The notes below the pieces were generated by a model. That model was not told where the DNA came from. It made no database searches and worked only from the letters and a program-made list of their open reading frames with translations. A stretch of 6,179 nucleotides of DNA, taken from contig RFPQ01000052.1 of NCBI GenBank assembly GCA_009926035.1, positions 1 to 6,179 on the forward strand. The letters run 5' to 3'. Position 1 is the first letter of the stretch, and every line of letters begins with the position of its first letter. The translations under genes were made by a program, and so were the position numbers. Of this stretch, positions 1 through 6,179 are shown one piece after another. The DNA is from Betaproteobacteria bacterium. Lineage in GTDB: Bacteria > Pseudomonadota > Gammaproteobacteria > Burkholderiales > Methylophilaceae.

Positions 1-879
1 GAAGTATTCCATCAAAAATTACACCATGCGATTTTAAAAGCACAAACACAAAAGAAAGCAATTCAACCAGGTCAATTAGAAGTTGTGATTGTGGGAGCAG
101 GTGCAACAGGCGTCGAACTTGCAGCAGAACTTCATAAGGCAACACGCGAGATGACGACTTATGGGATTGATCGTATAAACCCTGATCGTGATATCAAAAT
201 TTCTATTATTGAAGCAAGCCCTCGTTTGCTTCCAGCGCTTCCGCAAAAATTATCGCACTCCGTAGAATTGGAATTAAGAAAGTTGCGTGTACATCTTTAT
301 ATGGGTGAGCGCGTGACTGAAGTGTCTGCTAAAGGAGTCAAGACACACAGTAAGCGGTTTATTCCTTCAGCTTTAGTAGTATGGGCTGCTGGTGTGAAAG
401 CACCAGATTTCTTAAAAAAAATAGATGGGTTAGAAACAAATCGTATCAATCAATTGCTCGTTCACACAACACTTCAAACGACACGTGATAATTCCATTTT
501 TGCATTTGGCGATTGCGCAGCATGCCCCATCGACGGAACTGATCAATTTGTTCCACCAAGAGCACAAGCCGCTCATCAACAAGCATCATTACTTTTTAAA
601 TCTATGAAACTTCGTGTCAAAGGTAAAACAAATTTACCTCAATACGTATACAAAGATTATGGTTCGTTAGTCAATATGGGCGAGTATTCAACTGTAGGAA
701 ATTTGATGGGTTCGTTGATGGGTGGATCGATGTTTATCGAAGGATTTGTTGCGCGATTTATGTATCAGTCACTTTATAAAATGCATTTGATGGCTCTTCA
801 TGGATTTATGAGCACAGCGCTTCAAACACTTGCTCGCATTATTACGCGACGAACAGAAGCGCAAGTTAAGTTACATTAA
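1..879 (+). CDS. ndh: Type II NADH dehydrogenase (NDH-2), 3' part, start outside the window
   Basis: The product is a membrane-associated flavoprotein that passes electrons from NADH to quinone without pumping protons. The frame is open from base 1, so 292 C-terminal residues are present. By comparison with E. coli Ndh (about 434 residues), roughly the first 140 are missing, including the N-terminal FAD-binding loop. In fragment numbering, the second Rossmann loop GAGATG (NAD(H) binding) is at residues 32-37 and is followed by VELAAELH. The WAAGVKAPDFL and GLETNRINQL segments follow. The FAD-contacting FAFGDCA is at about 167-173 and the quinone-side VPPRAQAAHQ at about 184-193. The tail, with SLMGGSMFIEG and an amphipathic end closing in KLH, matches the peripheral membrane anchor of the family. 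An internal GTG at 85 is not the start, because homology continues upstream of it. The gene runs convergently into lplT with a shared TTAA at the stops. Confidence 0.95.
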   Translation, partial: EVFHQKLHHAILKAQTQKKAIQPGQLEVVIVGAGATGVELAAELHKATREMTTYGIDRINPDRDIKISIIEASPRLLPALPQKLSHSVELELRKLRVHLYMGERVTEVSAKGVKTHSKRFIPSALVVWAAGVKAPDFLKKIDGLETNRINQLLVHTTLQTTRDNSIFAFGDCAACPIDGTDQFVPPRAQAAHQQASLLFKSMKLRVKGKTNLPQYVYKDYGSLVNMGEYSTVGNLMGSLMGGSMFIEGFVARFMYQSLYKMHLMALHGFMSTALQTLARIITRRTEAQVKLH

Positions 880-2063
880 ATAATTTTTTTATAGTGTTTG
901 TAGATTGCCAGCATTGTCATACTGACAAATAAACCTAAAAGAATAATAATGGTATTAATTGAGAATTCTTCTCTGACCATCCAAGTGTAAGTGCCACTTA
1001 ATAAAAGAATACCAATATTTTCATTAAAGTTTTGCACAGCAATTGAATGGCCTGCGCCAATCAGTATGTGACCACGATGCTGCAATAGCGCATTTAATGG
1101 CACAATAAAGAATCCACATAAAGCACCAATAAATAGAAAAATAAGTGCTGCAATTTGCCAGTCGTGAATGATAGTCATCGTCATTACAAATCCACCCATC
1201 AGAATGCCAGCAGGAAGAACTTTTACAGAATCTTTAAGGCTAATATAACGGGCTGCAATCACCGATCCGATTGCAATGCCAAACGCAACCATAGCGGTTA
1301 AGCGTGTCGATTCCTCCAAATTAAAGTGCAACGCGTATCCTGCCCATGCAATCACAATCAATCTTAGTGAAGCGCCAGCCCCCCAAAATAAAGTAGTAAC
1401 AGCTAGTGACAATTGCCCTTCAGGATCCTTCCACAATACTTTAAATGCATGCCAAAAATCTTTGATCATATAAAGAGGATTTTTTTTGGGTAATTTATGA
1501 TCAACAGGAAGAGCTGGAATATATCGATTAAATATAGCCGCGAGCAGATAAAGTCCTGTAATAATAATAATCGCAACAAGTGGATCAAATTGAGCAAGTG
1601 CACCACCAATAATTGAGCCTAGAATAATTGCAAAGACTGTTGATCCTTCCATCCAGCCATTTGCCATCACAAGTTCTTTAGGTGGCAGAAGCTCAGTCAA
1701 AATACCGTATTTAGCTGGAGAATATGCCGCAGCTCCCACACCTACAATTGCATAAGCATAAAGCGGTTGCATGCCTAATAACATAGATAAACTTCCAACA
1801 AACTTAATAGCATTGGAATAAAACATTACAAGACCTTTAGGGTAAGCGTCTGCAATTCCTCCTACGAAAGGCGCCAAAATAATATAAGAGATCACAAAGA
1901 ACTGAAGCAACAATGGTTGATGCCAATGAGGCGAGTTAATTTGAGCGAGTAATGCAATCGCTGCAAACAAAAGGGCGTTATCAGCGAGTGCCGATAAAAA
2001 CTGGGCAATTAAAAGAGGAATAAAGCCTTTTGAGACTTTAAAATTAAAGTGTTTCAGCAGCAT
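876..2063 (-). CDS. lplT: Lysophospholipid transporter LplT (MFS)
   Basis: This inner-membrane major facilitator family protein flips lysophospholipids (such as lyso-PE) to the cytoplasmic face for re-acylation. Its 395 residues match the E. coli protein (397) nearly end to end. Conserved blocks are QFLSALADN at 21-29, APFVGGIAD at 64-72, GVGAAAYSPAKYGILTEL at 108-125, TLFWGAG at 224-230, VPLNALLQHRG at 321-331 and GAGHSIAVQNFNEN at 336-349. Hydrophobic stretches throughout fit about 12 membrane segments. The ATG at 2063 is the only good start: an in-frame TAG lies just upstream at 2070-2072, leaving only CTG and ATT codons between. It lies 20 nt inside the end of the phoH-like gene, which suggests translational coupling. 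A GAGGAG (2085-2090) lies 21 nt upstream, too far for an ordinary Shine-Dalgarno site. In enterobacteria lplT sits beside aas, the acyltransferase; no such partner is in this window. Confidence 0.93.
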   Translation of the reverse strand: MLLKHFNFKVSKGFIPLLIAQFLSALADNALLFAAIALLAQINSPHWHQPLLLQFFVISYIILAPFVGGIADAYPKGLVMFYSNAIKFVGSLSMLLGMQPLYAYAIVGVGAAAYSPAKYGILTELLPPKELVMANGWMEGSTVFAIILGSIIGGALAQFDPLVAIIIITGLYLLAAIFNRYIPALPVDHKLPKKNPLYMIKDFWHAFKVLWKDPEGQLSLAVTTLFWGAGASLRLIVIAWAGYALHFNLEESTRLTAMVAFGIAIGSVIAARYISLKDSVKVLPAGILMGGFVMTMTIIHDWQIAALIFLFIGALCGFFIVPLNALLQHRGHILIGAGHSIAVQNFNENIGILLLSGTYTWMVREEFSINTIIILLGLFVSMTMLAIYKHYKKII

Positions 2064-3438
2064 AATCAGCTAAGCGCGAACGTTCTCCTCGAACAAGTGT
2101 AATGTGACCATTATGATCCCAGCCTTTGAAGCGATCGACGACATAAGTTAAACCTGAACTGCCTTCTGTTAAATAAGGTGTATCTATTTGCGCAATATTA
2201 CCCAAGCAAACAACTTTAGTACCTGGACCTGCCCGCGTAATCAGTGTCTTCATTTGCTTTGGCGTTAGGTTTTGCGCTTCATCGATAATGAGGTACTTGT
2301 GAAGAAATGTGCGACCACGCATGAAGTTAAGTGATTTTACTTTGATGCGTGAACGAATAAGATCCTGTGTAGCTGCTCTTCCCCATTCGCCAGCTTCTTC
2401 ATCTGTTTTATTTAAAACATCTAAGTTGTCTTCCAATGCTCCCATCCATGGCGTCATCTTTTCTTCCTCTGTCCCTGGTAAGAAACCAATGTCTTCACCT
2501 ACAGGCACCGTGACGCGCGTCATAATGATTTCATTGTAGATTTTTTTATCGAGTGTTTGAGCTAAGCCTGCTGCAAGTGTTAGAAGGGTTTTACCTGTAC
2601 CCGCTTGCCCTAGAAGCGTTACAAAATCGATATCAGGATCCATTAAAAGATTGAGGGCAAAATTTTGTTCTCGATTTCTAGCATTAATACCCCAGATATT
2701 ATGCTTAGCATTAATAAAATCTTTAATGATTTCAAGTGTGGCTGTTTTGCCAGAAATTTTTCTAACAATCGCATGGAAGGGTTTATCGAATTCATAAAAA
2801 ATAAATTCATTAATCGAAAAGTTTGGACACATAGGCCCTGTCAGTCGATAAAACATTCTGCCATTTTCTTGCCATGATTCCATATCTTTACTGTGCTTCT
2901 CCCAGAAATCTTCAGGGAGCTCTGTGATGCCGGTGTAAAGCATCTCAGTATCTTCAAGGACTTTATCATTAAAATAATCTTCAGCAGCAATACCTAAAGC
3001 TCTCGCTTTAATACGGATATTGATATCTTTACTAACAAGAATAACTTGGCGATTAGGATGTTGGTTTTTAAGATAGGCGACGATGCCTAAAATTTGATTA
3101 TCAGCTTTGCTACCTGCGAGCATGGGTAAATCATGAGGAAGTGCTGTCGTTTGCAAGAAAAGCTTTCCTGTGACATGCGTATTGCCTTTAATACCTAGTG
3201 AACGTCCTTTTTCTAAGCTCTCTTCATTCGTTCCTATAATCTCTTCTAAATTACGACTCGTTTGTCTGGCATTACGCGCAACTTCACTGACACCTTTTTT
3301 ATTATTGTCTAACTCTTCCAAGGTCACCATGGGAAGGTATATATCATGCTCTTCAAAACGAAAAATACTCGAGGGGTCGTGCATTAAAACATTGGTATCT
3401 AATACAAAAAGTTTGGTTGCACTATTTTTTTTCGCCAT
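2044..3438 (-). CDS. PIN domain-PhoH ATPase fusion (PhoH2/YlaK type)
   Basis: This 464-residue cytoplasmic protein joins an N-terminal PIN nuclease fold to a C-terminal PhoH P-loop ATPase. Related PhoH2 proteins (studied in mycobacteria) act as RNA helicase/ribonucleases; the role here is inferred from that. PIN acidic residues visible are D14 in VLDTNVLMHD, E41/E42 in LEELDN, D113 in KADNQIL and D138 in VSKDIN, so the nuclease site looks intact. Walker A GQAGTGKT is at 277-284 and Walker B YLIIDEAQN at 382-390. The PhoH signature region around VTVPVGEDIGFLPG (309-322) and the late LGNIAQIDTPYL (412-423) are also present. The length is normal for the fused type; the shorter YbeZ/PhoH of E. 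coli lacks the PIN part. The ATG is 2 nt after the bcp stop with no clear Shine-Dalgarno site, so it is probably coupled to bcp translation. The last 20 nt overlap lplT. Confidence 0.93.
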   Translation of the reverse strand: MAKKNSATKLFVLDTNVLMHDPSSIFRFEEHDIYLPMVTLEELDNNKKGVSEVARNARQTSRNLEEIIGTNEESLEKGRSLGIKGNTHVTGKLFLQTTALPHDLPMLAGSKADNQILGIVAYLKNQHPNRQVILVSKDINIRIKARALGIAAEDYFNDKVLEDTEMLYTGITELPEDFWEKHSKDMESWQENGRMFYRLTGPMCPNFSINEFIFYEFDKPFHAIVRKISGKTATLEIIKDFINAKHNIWGINARNREQNFALNLLMDPDIDFVTLLGQAGTGKTLLTLAAGLAQTLDKKIYNEIIMTRVTVPVGEDIGFLPGTEEEKMTPWMGALEDNLDVLNKTDEEAGEWGRAATQDLIRSRIKVKSLNFMRGRTFLHKYLIIDEAQNLTPKQMKTLITRAGPGTKVVCLGNIAQIDTPYLTEGSSGLTYVVDRFKGWDHNGHITLVRGERSRLADYAAETL

Positions 3439-3440
3439 AG

Positions 3441-3908
3441 TTAAATAGAGTTGTGTTGTTTAATAAATTGTAAAACTTCTTTGACATGACCTTCAACTTT
3501 GACACCTCGCCAAGCCTGAATCAATTTTCCATCAGGATCAATTACAAAAGTACTGCGCTCGATACCTTTTATCTGTTTACCATACATATTTTTCATTTTG
3601 ATGACATTGAATAATTCACAGGCTTTTTCTTCTTCATCACTTAAAAGCTCGAAGGGAAAAGTAAATTTTGCTTTAAAGTTTTCATGTGACTTTAAAGTAT
3701 CACGAGAAATACCGAATATCTCAGCATCAAGAGCTTTAAATTTTTTATAAGCATCTCTAAAGTCAACACCTTGGGTTGTGCAGCCTGGTGTTGCGTCCTT
3801 AGGGTAAAAATAAATAACAAGGAAACGACCTTTGAAATCCGATAGGTTAAATTGAAGCCCACTCGTGCCAGGAAGTTTAAATGAAGGGACTTTTTTATTG
3901 ATTTCCAC
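3441..3908 (-). CDS. bcp: Thioredoxin-dependent thiol peroxidase Bcp/PrxQ
   Basis: This is a cytoplasmic peroxiredoxin that reduces hydrogen peroxide and organic hydroperoxides. Its 155 residues equal the usual length. The active-site block FYPKDATPGC carries P36, T40 and the peroxidatic cysteine C43 in the PxxxTxxC pattern. R118 in the ERSTFVID segment fits the conserved catalytic arginine region. E. coli Bcp has its resolving cysteine five residues after the peroxidatic one (CTVQAC); here that position is V48 (CTTQGV). The only other cysteine is C97 in EKACELF, matching a cysteine also present in E. coli. It may therefore work as a 1-Cys enzyme or use another partner. The start is GTG at 3908, since an in-frame TAA lies at 3918-3920. 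An ATG at 3910 is in the wrong frame. The Shine-Dalgarno site is weak. It is the first gene of the bcp-phoH-lplT block. Confidence 0.93.
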   Translation of the reverse strand: MEINKKVPSFKLPGTSGLQFNLSDFKGRFLVIYFYPKDATPGCTTQGVDFRDAYKKFKALDAEIFGISRDTLKSHENFKAKFTFPFELLSDEEEKACELFNVIKMKNMYGKQIKGIERSTFVIDPDGKLIQAWRGVKVEGHVKEVLQFIKQHNSI

Positions 3909-4011
3909 ATCTCTATATTAAGCGATTTTTAATAAAAAAGTGATCTGATTTAAGAAAAAAATTGAAGGGTTTAAGGAACTTTTTTTATAAAGAATTACCT
4001 TTTTTTGAACT
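3909..4011 (-). promoter_or_regulatory. AT-rich gap upstream of bcp, possible promoter
   Basis: This 103-nt gap, rich in A and T runs, separates the end of moeA from bcp and is the only place inside the window where a promoter for the bcp block would fit. A weak minus-strand candidate is TTCTTA (3951-3956) with TATTAA (3929-3934), 16 nt apart. These match three and four of six sigma-70 consensus positions. In such AT-rich DNA that match is little better than chance. I see no operator or riboswitch. Confidence 0.2.
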
Positions 4012-4021
4012 TTAAAAAAGG
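3998..4021 (-). terminator. Weak hairpin at the end of moeA
   Basis: On the minus strand an 8-bp perfect stem, CCTTTTTT with AAAAAAGG, encloses an 8-nt loop and overlaps the moeA stop codon (4012-4014). It could mark the end of the moaA-mobA-moeA transcript. Against this, the stem has only two GC pairs and is followed by TAATTCTTTAT, not a clean T tract, so a strong intrinsic terminator is unlikely. Confidence 0.2.
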
Positions 4022-4275
4022 CTATTAAATAACTGAATATCGACCCACATATCTTTTTCTAAGTCTTCATGAAGCACAATAAAACAATTGGCCTCACTCA
4101 TAGATCTTAGAATGCCTGAGCCTTGATCTTTGAGAGGACTCACGCTAAACGTGCCTTCACTGTCTTGTTCATAAATACCTCTTTGAAATTCTGTTCGGCC
4201 AGGTATTTTTTTAATCGGCGATAAAAGTTTTGCCTTAATAAGAGGCGTTTTAGGAATAGGTGTTTGACCTGACAA
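4012..4275 (-). pseudogene. moeA: MoeA C-terminal domain IV, detached by the frameshift
   Basis: This 87-codon piece opens at a TTG and carries the beta-barrel domain IV of MoeA. Visible motifs are LSGQTP, KKIPGRTEFQRG, KDQGSGILRSMSEANCFIVL and the closing VDIQLFNSLF, which parallels E. coli VEVEPFNALF. The frame is open further upstream, and no Shine-Dalgarno site precedes the TTG, so independent translation is unlikely. The domain shows no decay, which is why it is read as part of one gene with the upstream ORF and not as a separate gene. Confidence 0.75.
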
Positions 4276-5273
4276 AGTAAGAATCTTACAAATTGATAAA
4301 AAGTAACCATAGTCGACACAGGATTTCCTGGAAGTCCAAAATAATGGCAGTGATCAATTTTTCCATAAGCGAGGGGTCGTCCTGGTTTCATAGAAATTTT
4401 CCAAAATAAAATTTCACCTATTTTTTTTAATATTTCTTTCATGTAATCTGCTTCACCCACAGAAACGCCACCTGTTGTAATCACAACATCCGCCATATCG
4501 GTTGCTTTTATTAATGTATCTTCAATCATTTTTTTATTATCAGGAATGACACCAAGGTCGATCGCTTCCACATCAAGACGTTTTAGAAGGCCAATAAGAC
4601 TATAGCGATTACTATCGAAAACTTGACCCGGTGACAAAGGATTGCCGAGTGAAATAATTTCGTCGCCTGTTGAAAAAAAAGCAACTTTAACTTTTCGGTA
4701 AACTTTGATTGAATCTATACCGAGTGATGCAAGTAAACCTAAATCACAAGGTGCTAACTTTCTACCGCTTTGAAAAACTGCTTGGCCGTTTTTGATATCT
4801 TCTCCTAAGCGTCGAATATTTTGATTGATATGAGGTTTTATTTTAAATGAAATGACATTTTCATGAGCCTCAACATGTTCTTGCGGAATGACCGCATTTA
4901 AACCAAGGGGGATAGTAGCGCCTGTCATGATGCGCACAGCTTCATTTGCGTTACCTTCTAATTGATTGCCTGCAAAGAGTTTACCTGTCACTTTGAGGTT
5001 AAAAGGACCGTCACCGTTAAGGGTATCTATATTGATTGCATAACCATCCATAGCTGAATTGTCATGATTAGGGACATTAATGTTTGCTGTGACAGATTCA
5101 GCAACAATACGATACAAGGCATCTTTGATATGTATGGTTTCTTGTTGTTTGATAGGCTTTAAAAAATTGGCAATCCATATTTTGGCTTTTTCAACCGACA
5201 TCGCATTAGGATCGTAATCGTGTTCTATATTCGATTCATAAATTAAATCTCTTAAGCTGATATCTTTTTTCAT
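4140..5273 (-). CDS. moeA: MoeA domains I-III with an out-of-frame tail (product if the frameshift is real)
   Basis: Read without correction, this frame gives 377 residues. The first 329 or so are good MoeA: DNSAMDGYA (71-79, conserved D76), QNIRRLGEDI (151-160), the MPT-binding STGDE (201-205), TTGGVSVGEADY (266-277), KPGRP (296-300) and GLPGNPVS (313-320). The catalytic core of domain III is therefore complete. The last 48 or so residues, basic and leucine-rich, match nothing in the family and come from reading past the frameshift. Domain IV would be absent, and the protein would probably be non-functional or unstable. This is the downstream cistron of mobA, with a 4-nt stop/start overlap. 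Confidence 0.7.
   Translation of the reverse strand: MKKDISLRDLIYESNIEHDYDPNAMSVEKAKIWIANFLKPIKQQETIHIKDALYRIVAESVTANINVPNHDNSAMDGYAINIDTLNGDGPFNLKVTGKLFAGNQLEGNANEAVRIMTGATIPLGLNAVIPQEHVEAHENVISFKIKPHINQNIRRLGEDIKNGQAVFQSGRKLAPCDLGLLASLGIDSIKVYRKVKVAFFSTGDEIISLGNPLSPGQVFDSNRYSLIGLLKRLDVEAIDLGVIPDNKKMIEDTLIKATDMADVVITTGGVSVGEADYMKEILKKIGEILFWKISMKPGRPLAYGKIDHCHYFGLPGNPVSTMVTFYQFVRFLLCQVKHLFLKRLLLRQNFYRRLKKYLAEQNFKEVFMNKTVKARLA
4277..4289. repeat. 13-nt quasi-palindrome at the moeA frameshift point
   Basis: The sequence GTAAGAATCTTAC has perfect 6-nt inverted arms around a single central base (4283). It lies exactly where the moeA reading frame changes. Adding one base at the centre gives the perfect 14-nt palindrome GTAAGAATTCTTAC and restores the moeA frame. 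Confidence 0.85.
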
Positions 5274-5845
5274 AGAGATGTTTTCTTTAATTCTTCTTGT
5301 GTATTGATATTAATAAATTGTGACTGATCATGAAATCGCACAATAGAAAAAGATAATTGCCTTATCCAGTCTTCAATCTTACGTCCTCCTCGATTAAAAA
5401 AATCTTCAAGATTGTTTAATGTGGATGAATGACATAAAAGACATGCTGATTGGAGGCCATCCACCGTTTCAGGGACTGCAGCTAGAGTTTTTTGTGCTTT
5501 ATTTTCTTTTAGTAAATTTGCAATAAGATTATCTGGAAGGTTGGGTGTGTCACAAGGTACAAACTGGATCCAATCTGTTTTAATTAACTGTAAGCTAGTT
5601 AAGATACCTAAAAGAGGGCCTTCTTGAATAGTTAATGCATCATCGATGAGAGGCAAATGAAATGTATCAAAATCGTTTTGATTTTGATGTGTATTAATAA
5701 AAATATGTTCTGATTGGGATTTCATACGGTCAATGACATAACTAATTAAAGGCTTACCTTTAAATAAAACAGTTGCTTTGTTTTGAACCTGCATACGTTT
5801 TGATTGGCCGCCCGCTAAAATGACCACAGCGATTTTTTCATCCAA
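5270..5845 (-). CDS. mobA: Molybdenum cofactor guanylyltransferase MobA
   Basis: MobA transfers GMP from GTP to molybdenum cofactor, giving the guanine dinucleotide form used by the DMSO-reductase family. Its 191 residues fit the family (E. coli 194). Visible motifs are the nucleotide-binding LAGGQSKRM (10-18) with K23, the GPLLGIL loop (76-82), the Mg-binding PCDTP (97-101, D99) and the C-terminal NINTQEEL (179-186). The segment after RM is unusual: MQVQNKA replaces the common MGGxDKG. The start is taken as TTG 5845, because an in-frame TAA lies directly before it. An ATG at 5841 is out of frame by one base. It lies 6 nt after moaA, and its TGA overlaps the moeA ATG, so it is the middle gene of a moaA-mobA-moeA operon. 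Confidence 0.92.
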   Translation of the reverse strand: MDEKIAVVILAGGQSKRMQVQNKATVLFKGKPLISYVIDRMKSQSEHIFINTHQNQNDFDTFHLPLIDDALTIQEGPLLGILTSLQLIKTDWIQFVPCDTPNLPDNLIANLLKENKAQKTLAAVPETVDGLQSACLLCHSSTLNNLEDFFNRGGRKIEDWIRQLSFSIVRFHDQSQFININTQEELKKTSL

Positions 5846-5851
5846 TTAAAT

Positions 5852-6179
5852 TTAACCCCCGGTATGTGACATAAACCTCACGATGGCTGGTTTATTTATC
5901 TCAAGATTAAAATCATGAGCTTCCGGTTTTATCATCATGCTTTCTATAATAGCTTTCTGAATAGGCCAGTCTTCATTGGGATATTGTCGCAAGAGAGGCA
6001 TGAGCTCTATTTTTTCTTCTTGTCCTAAGCATAAAAATAATTCGCCTTTCGATGAAACTCTAACGCGATTGCAGGTATCGCAGAAATTATGGCTATGTGG
6101 AGAAATAAAACCAATCTTAGTCGATTCATTTGCGAGTTGCCAATATTTTGCAGGGCCGCCTGAAGTAAAAGTTGTTGGA
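5852..6179 (-). CDS. moaA: GTP 3',8-cyclase MoaA, C-terminal part, start outside the window
   Basis: MoaA is a radical SAM enzyme that, with MoaC, turns GTP into cyclic pyranopterin monophosphate, the first step of molybdenum cofactor synthesis. The frame is open from the right edge, and 108 C-terminal residues are present, about a third of the protein. In fragment numbering, C33, C36 and C50 form the CX2CX13C ligand set of the second 4Fe-4S cluster (FCDTCNRVRVSSKGELFLC), which binds GTP. KPEAHDF is at 84-90, and the protein ends in MSHTGG. The terminal double glycine is conserved in MoaA and needed for activity. The N-terminal CxxxCxxC radical SAM motif lies outside the window. The stop is at 5852-5854, 6 nt before mobA. 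Confidence 0.93.
   Translation of the reverse strand, partial: PTTFTSGGPAKYWQLANESTKIGFISPHSHNFCDTCNRVRVSSKGELFLCLGQEEKIELMPLLRQYPNEDWPIQKAIIESMMIKPEAHDFNLEINKPAIVRFMSHTGG
5856..5860 (-). promoter_or_regulatory. mobA: Possible ribosome binding site of mobA
   Basis: A GGGGG run, formed by the glycine codons and end of moaA, lies 10 nt before the TTG start and 14 nt before the out-of-frame ATG at 5841. It can pair with CCUCC of 16S rRNA with one G-U wobble. The spacing slightly favours TTG but does not decide the question. Confidence 0.35.

Larger units (their letters stand above)
4012..5273 (-). pseudogene. moeA: Molybdopterin molybdenumtransferase MoeA, broken by a frameshift
   Basis: MoeA inserts molybdate into adenylated molybdopterin, the last step to basic molybdenum cofactor. 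Here the family sequence runs in one frame from ATG 5273 to about 4287, then continues one frame back (-1) from about 4284 to TAA at 4012-4014. The joined product would be about 420 residues, against 411 in E. coli. In the first frame the conserved FYQFV (325-329) aligns with E. coli FYQLV. In the second, ILTLSGQ resumes where E. coli has LLAKLSG, then GRTEFQRG and the QGSG...NCFIVL block of domain IV. One missing base restores everything: adding one A at the break reads V-R-I-L-T-L-S-G. No other disruption is seen, so the lesion is very recent or a sequence error. The ATG overlaps the mobA TGA as ATGA. The N-terminus is about 17 residues longer than in E. coli; M25 is an alternative start. 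Confidence 0.85.

Noticed and set aside
829..890. Possible terminator for ndh: distant CTTGC/GCAAG arms and a T7 run at 884-890
   Set aside because: The arms are only 5 bp with a loop of about 27 nt and do not adjoin the T run, which is the coding sequence of the lplT C-terminus (KKII).
1276..1473. Open frame on the plus strand inside lplT
   Set aside because: It is antisense to a well-conserved lplT region, has no recognisable protein similarity, and is explained by the codon use of the opposite strand. The same applies to plus-strand frames at 2309-2539, 2665-2877 and 3170-3448 over phoH and bcp.
2085..2090. GAGGAG as the lplT ribosome binding site
   Set aside because: It is 21 nt from the ATG, beyond normal spacing, and is part of the phoH coding sequence (GERS region).
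3692..3910. Minus-strand frame with an ATG at 3910 overlapping bcp
   Set aside because: It begins with a better start codon than bcp, but its translation is not peroxiredoxin-like. The bcp frame carries all conserved residues.
4277..4310. Programmed -1 frameshifting in moeA
   Set aside because: No in-frame slippery heptamer or convincing downstream stem was found, and I know of no such recoding in MoeA. A lesion or base error is simpler.
1..6179. A novel defence, mobile or CRISPR-type system
   Set aside because: All coding space is accounted for by known housekeeping families. No array, transposase, integrase, tRNA or long unexplained gap is present.

Overview
This is an AT-rich stretch of bacterial chromosome carrying densely packed, well-known housekeeping genes. 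It looks like a gammaproteobacterium. The ndh, lplT, moeA, mobA and moaA products align closely with remembered E. coli proteins, and a PIN-PhoH protein sits beside Bcp. The low GC suggests an AT-rich lineage such as the Legionellales, but that placement is a guess. I see no mobile element, CRISPR array, tRNA, rRNA or obvious novel system.

Layout: one gene lies on the plus strand, the 3' two-thirds of ndh (type II NADH dehydrogenase, 1-879), cut by the left edge. Everything else is on the minus strand. Read in transcription order from the right edge, the first block is molybdenum cofactor synthesis: moaA (5852-6179, cut by the right edge), mobA (5270-5845) and moeA (4012-5273). The genes are 6 nt apart and then overlap by 4 nt, so they look like one operon. 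After a 103-nt AT-rich gap comes a second block: bcp peroxiredoxin (3441-3908), a PIN-PhoH ATPase (2044-3438) and lplT (876-2063). These are spaced by 2 nt and then overlap by 20 nt. lplT ends tail to tail with ndh, and their stop codons share the palindrome TTAA.

How the genes work together: MoaA starts pterin synthesis from GTP, MoeA inserts molybdenum, and MobA adds GMP to give the guanine dinucleotide form. MoaC, MoaD and MoaE are not in the window. The bcp-phoH-lplT block combines peroxide defence, probable RNA metabolism and lysophospholipid recycling, with no obvious single pathway.

The main anomaly is in moeA. It is broken by a -1 frameshift at about 4277-4289, at the centre of a 13-nt quasi-palindrome, while both halves keep well-conserved sequence. 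This is either a very recent mutation, a sequencing error, or less likely recoding. Two smaller oddities are a Bcp without the usual resolving cysteine five residues after the peroxidatic one, and a mobA start that depends on TTG while an ATG four bases later is out of frame by one base.
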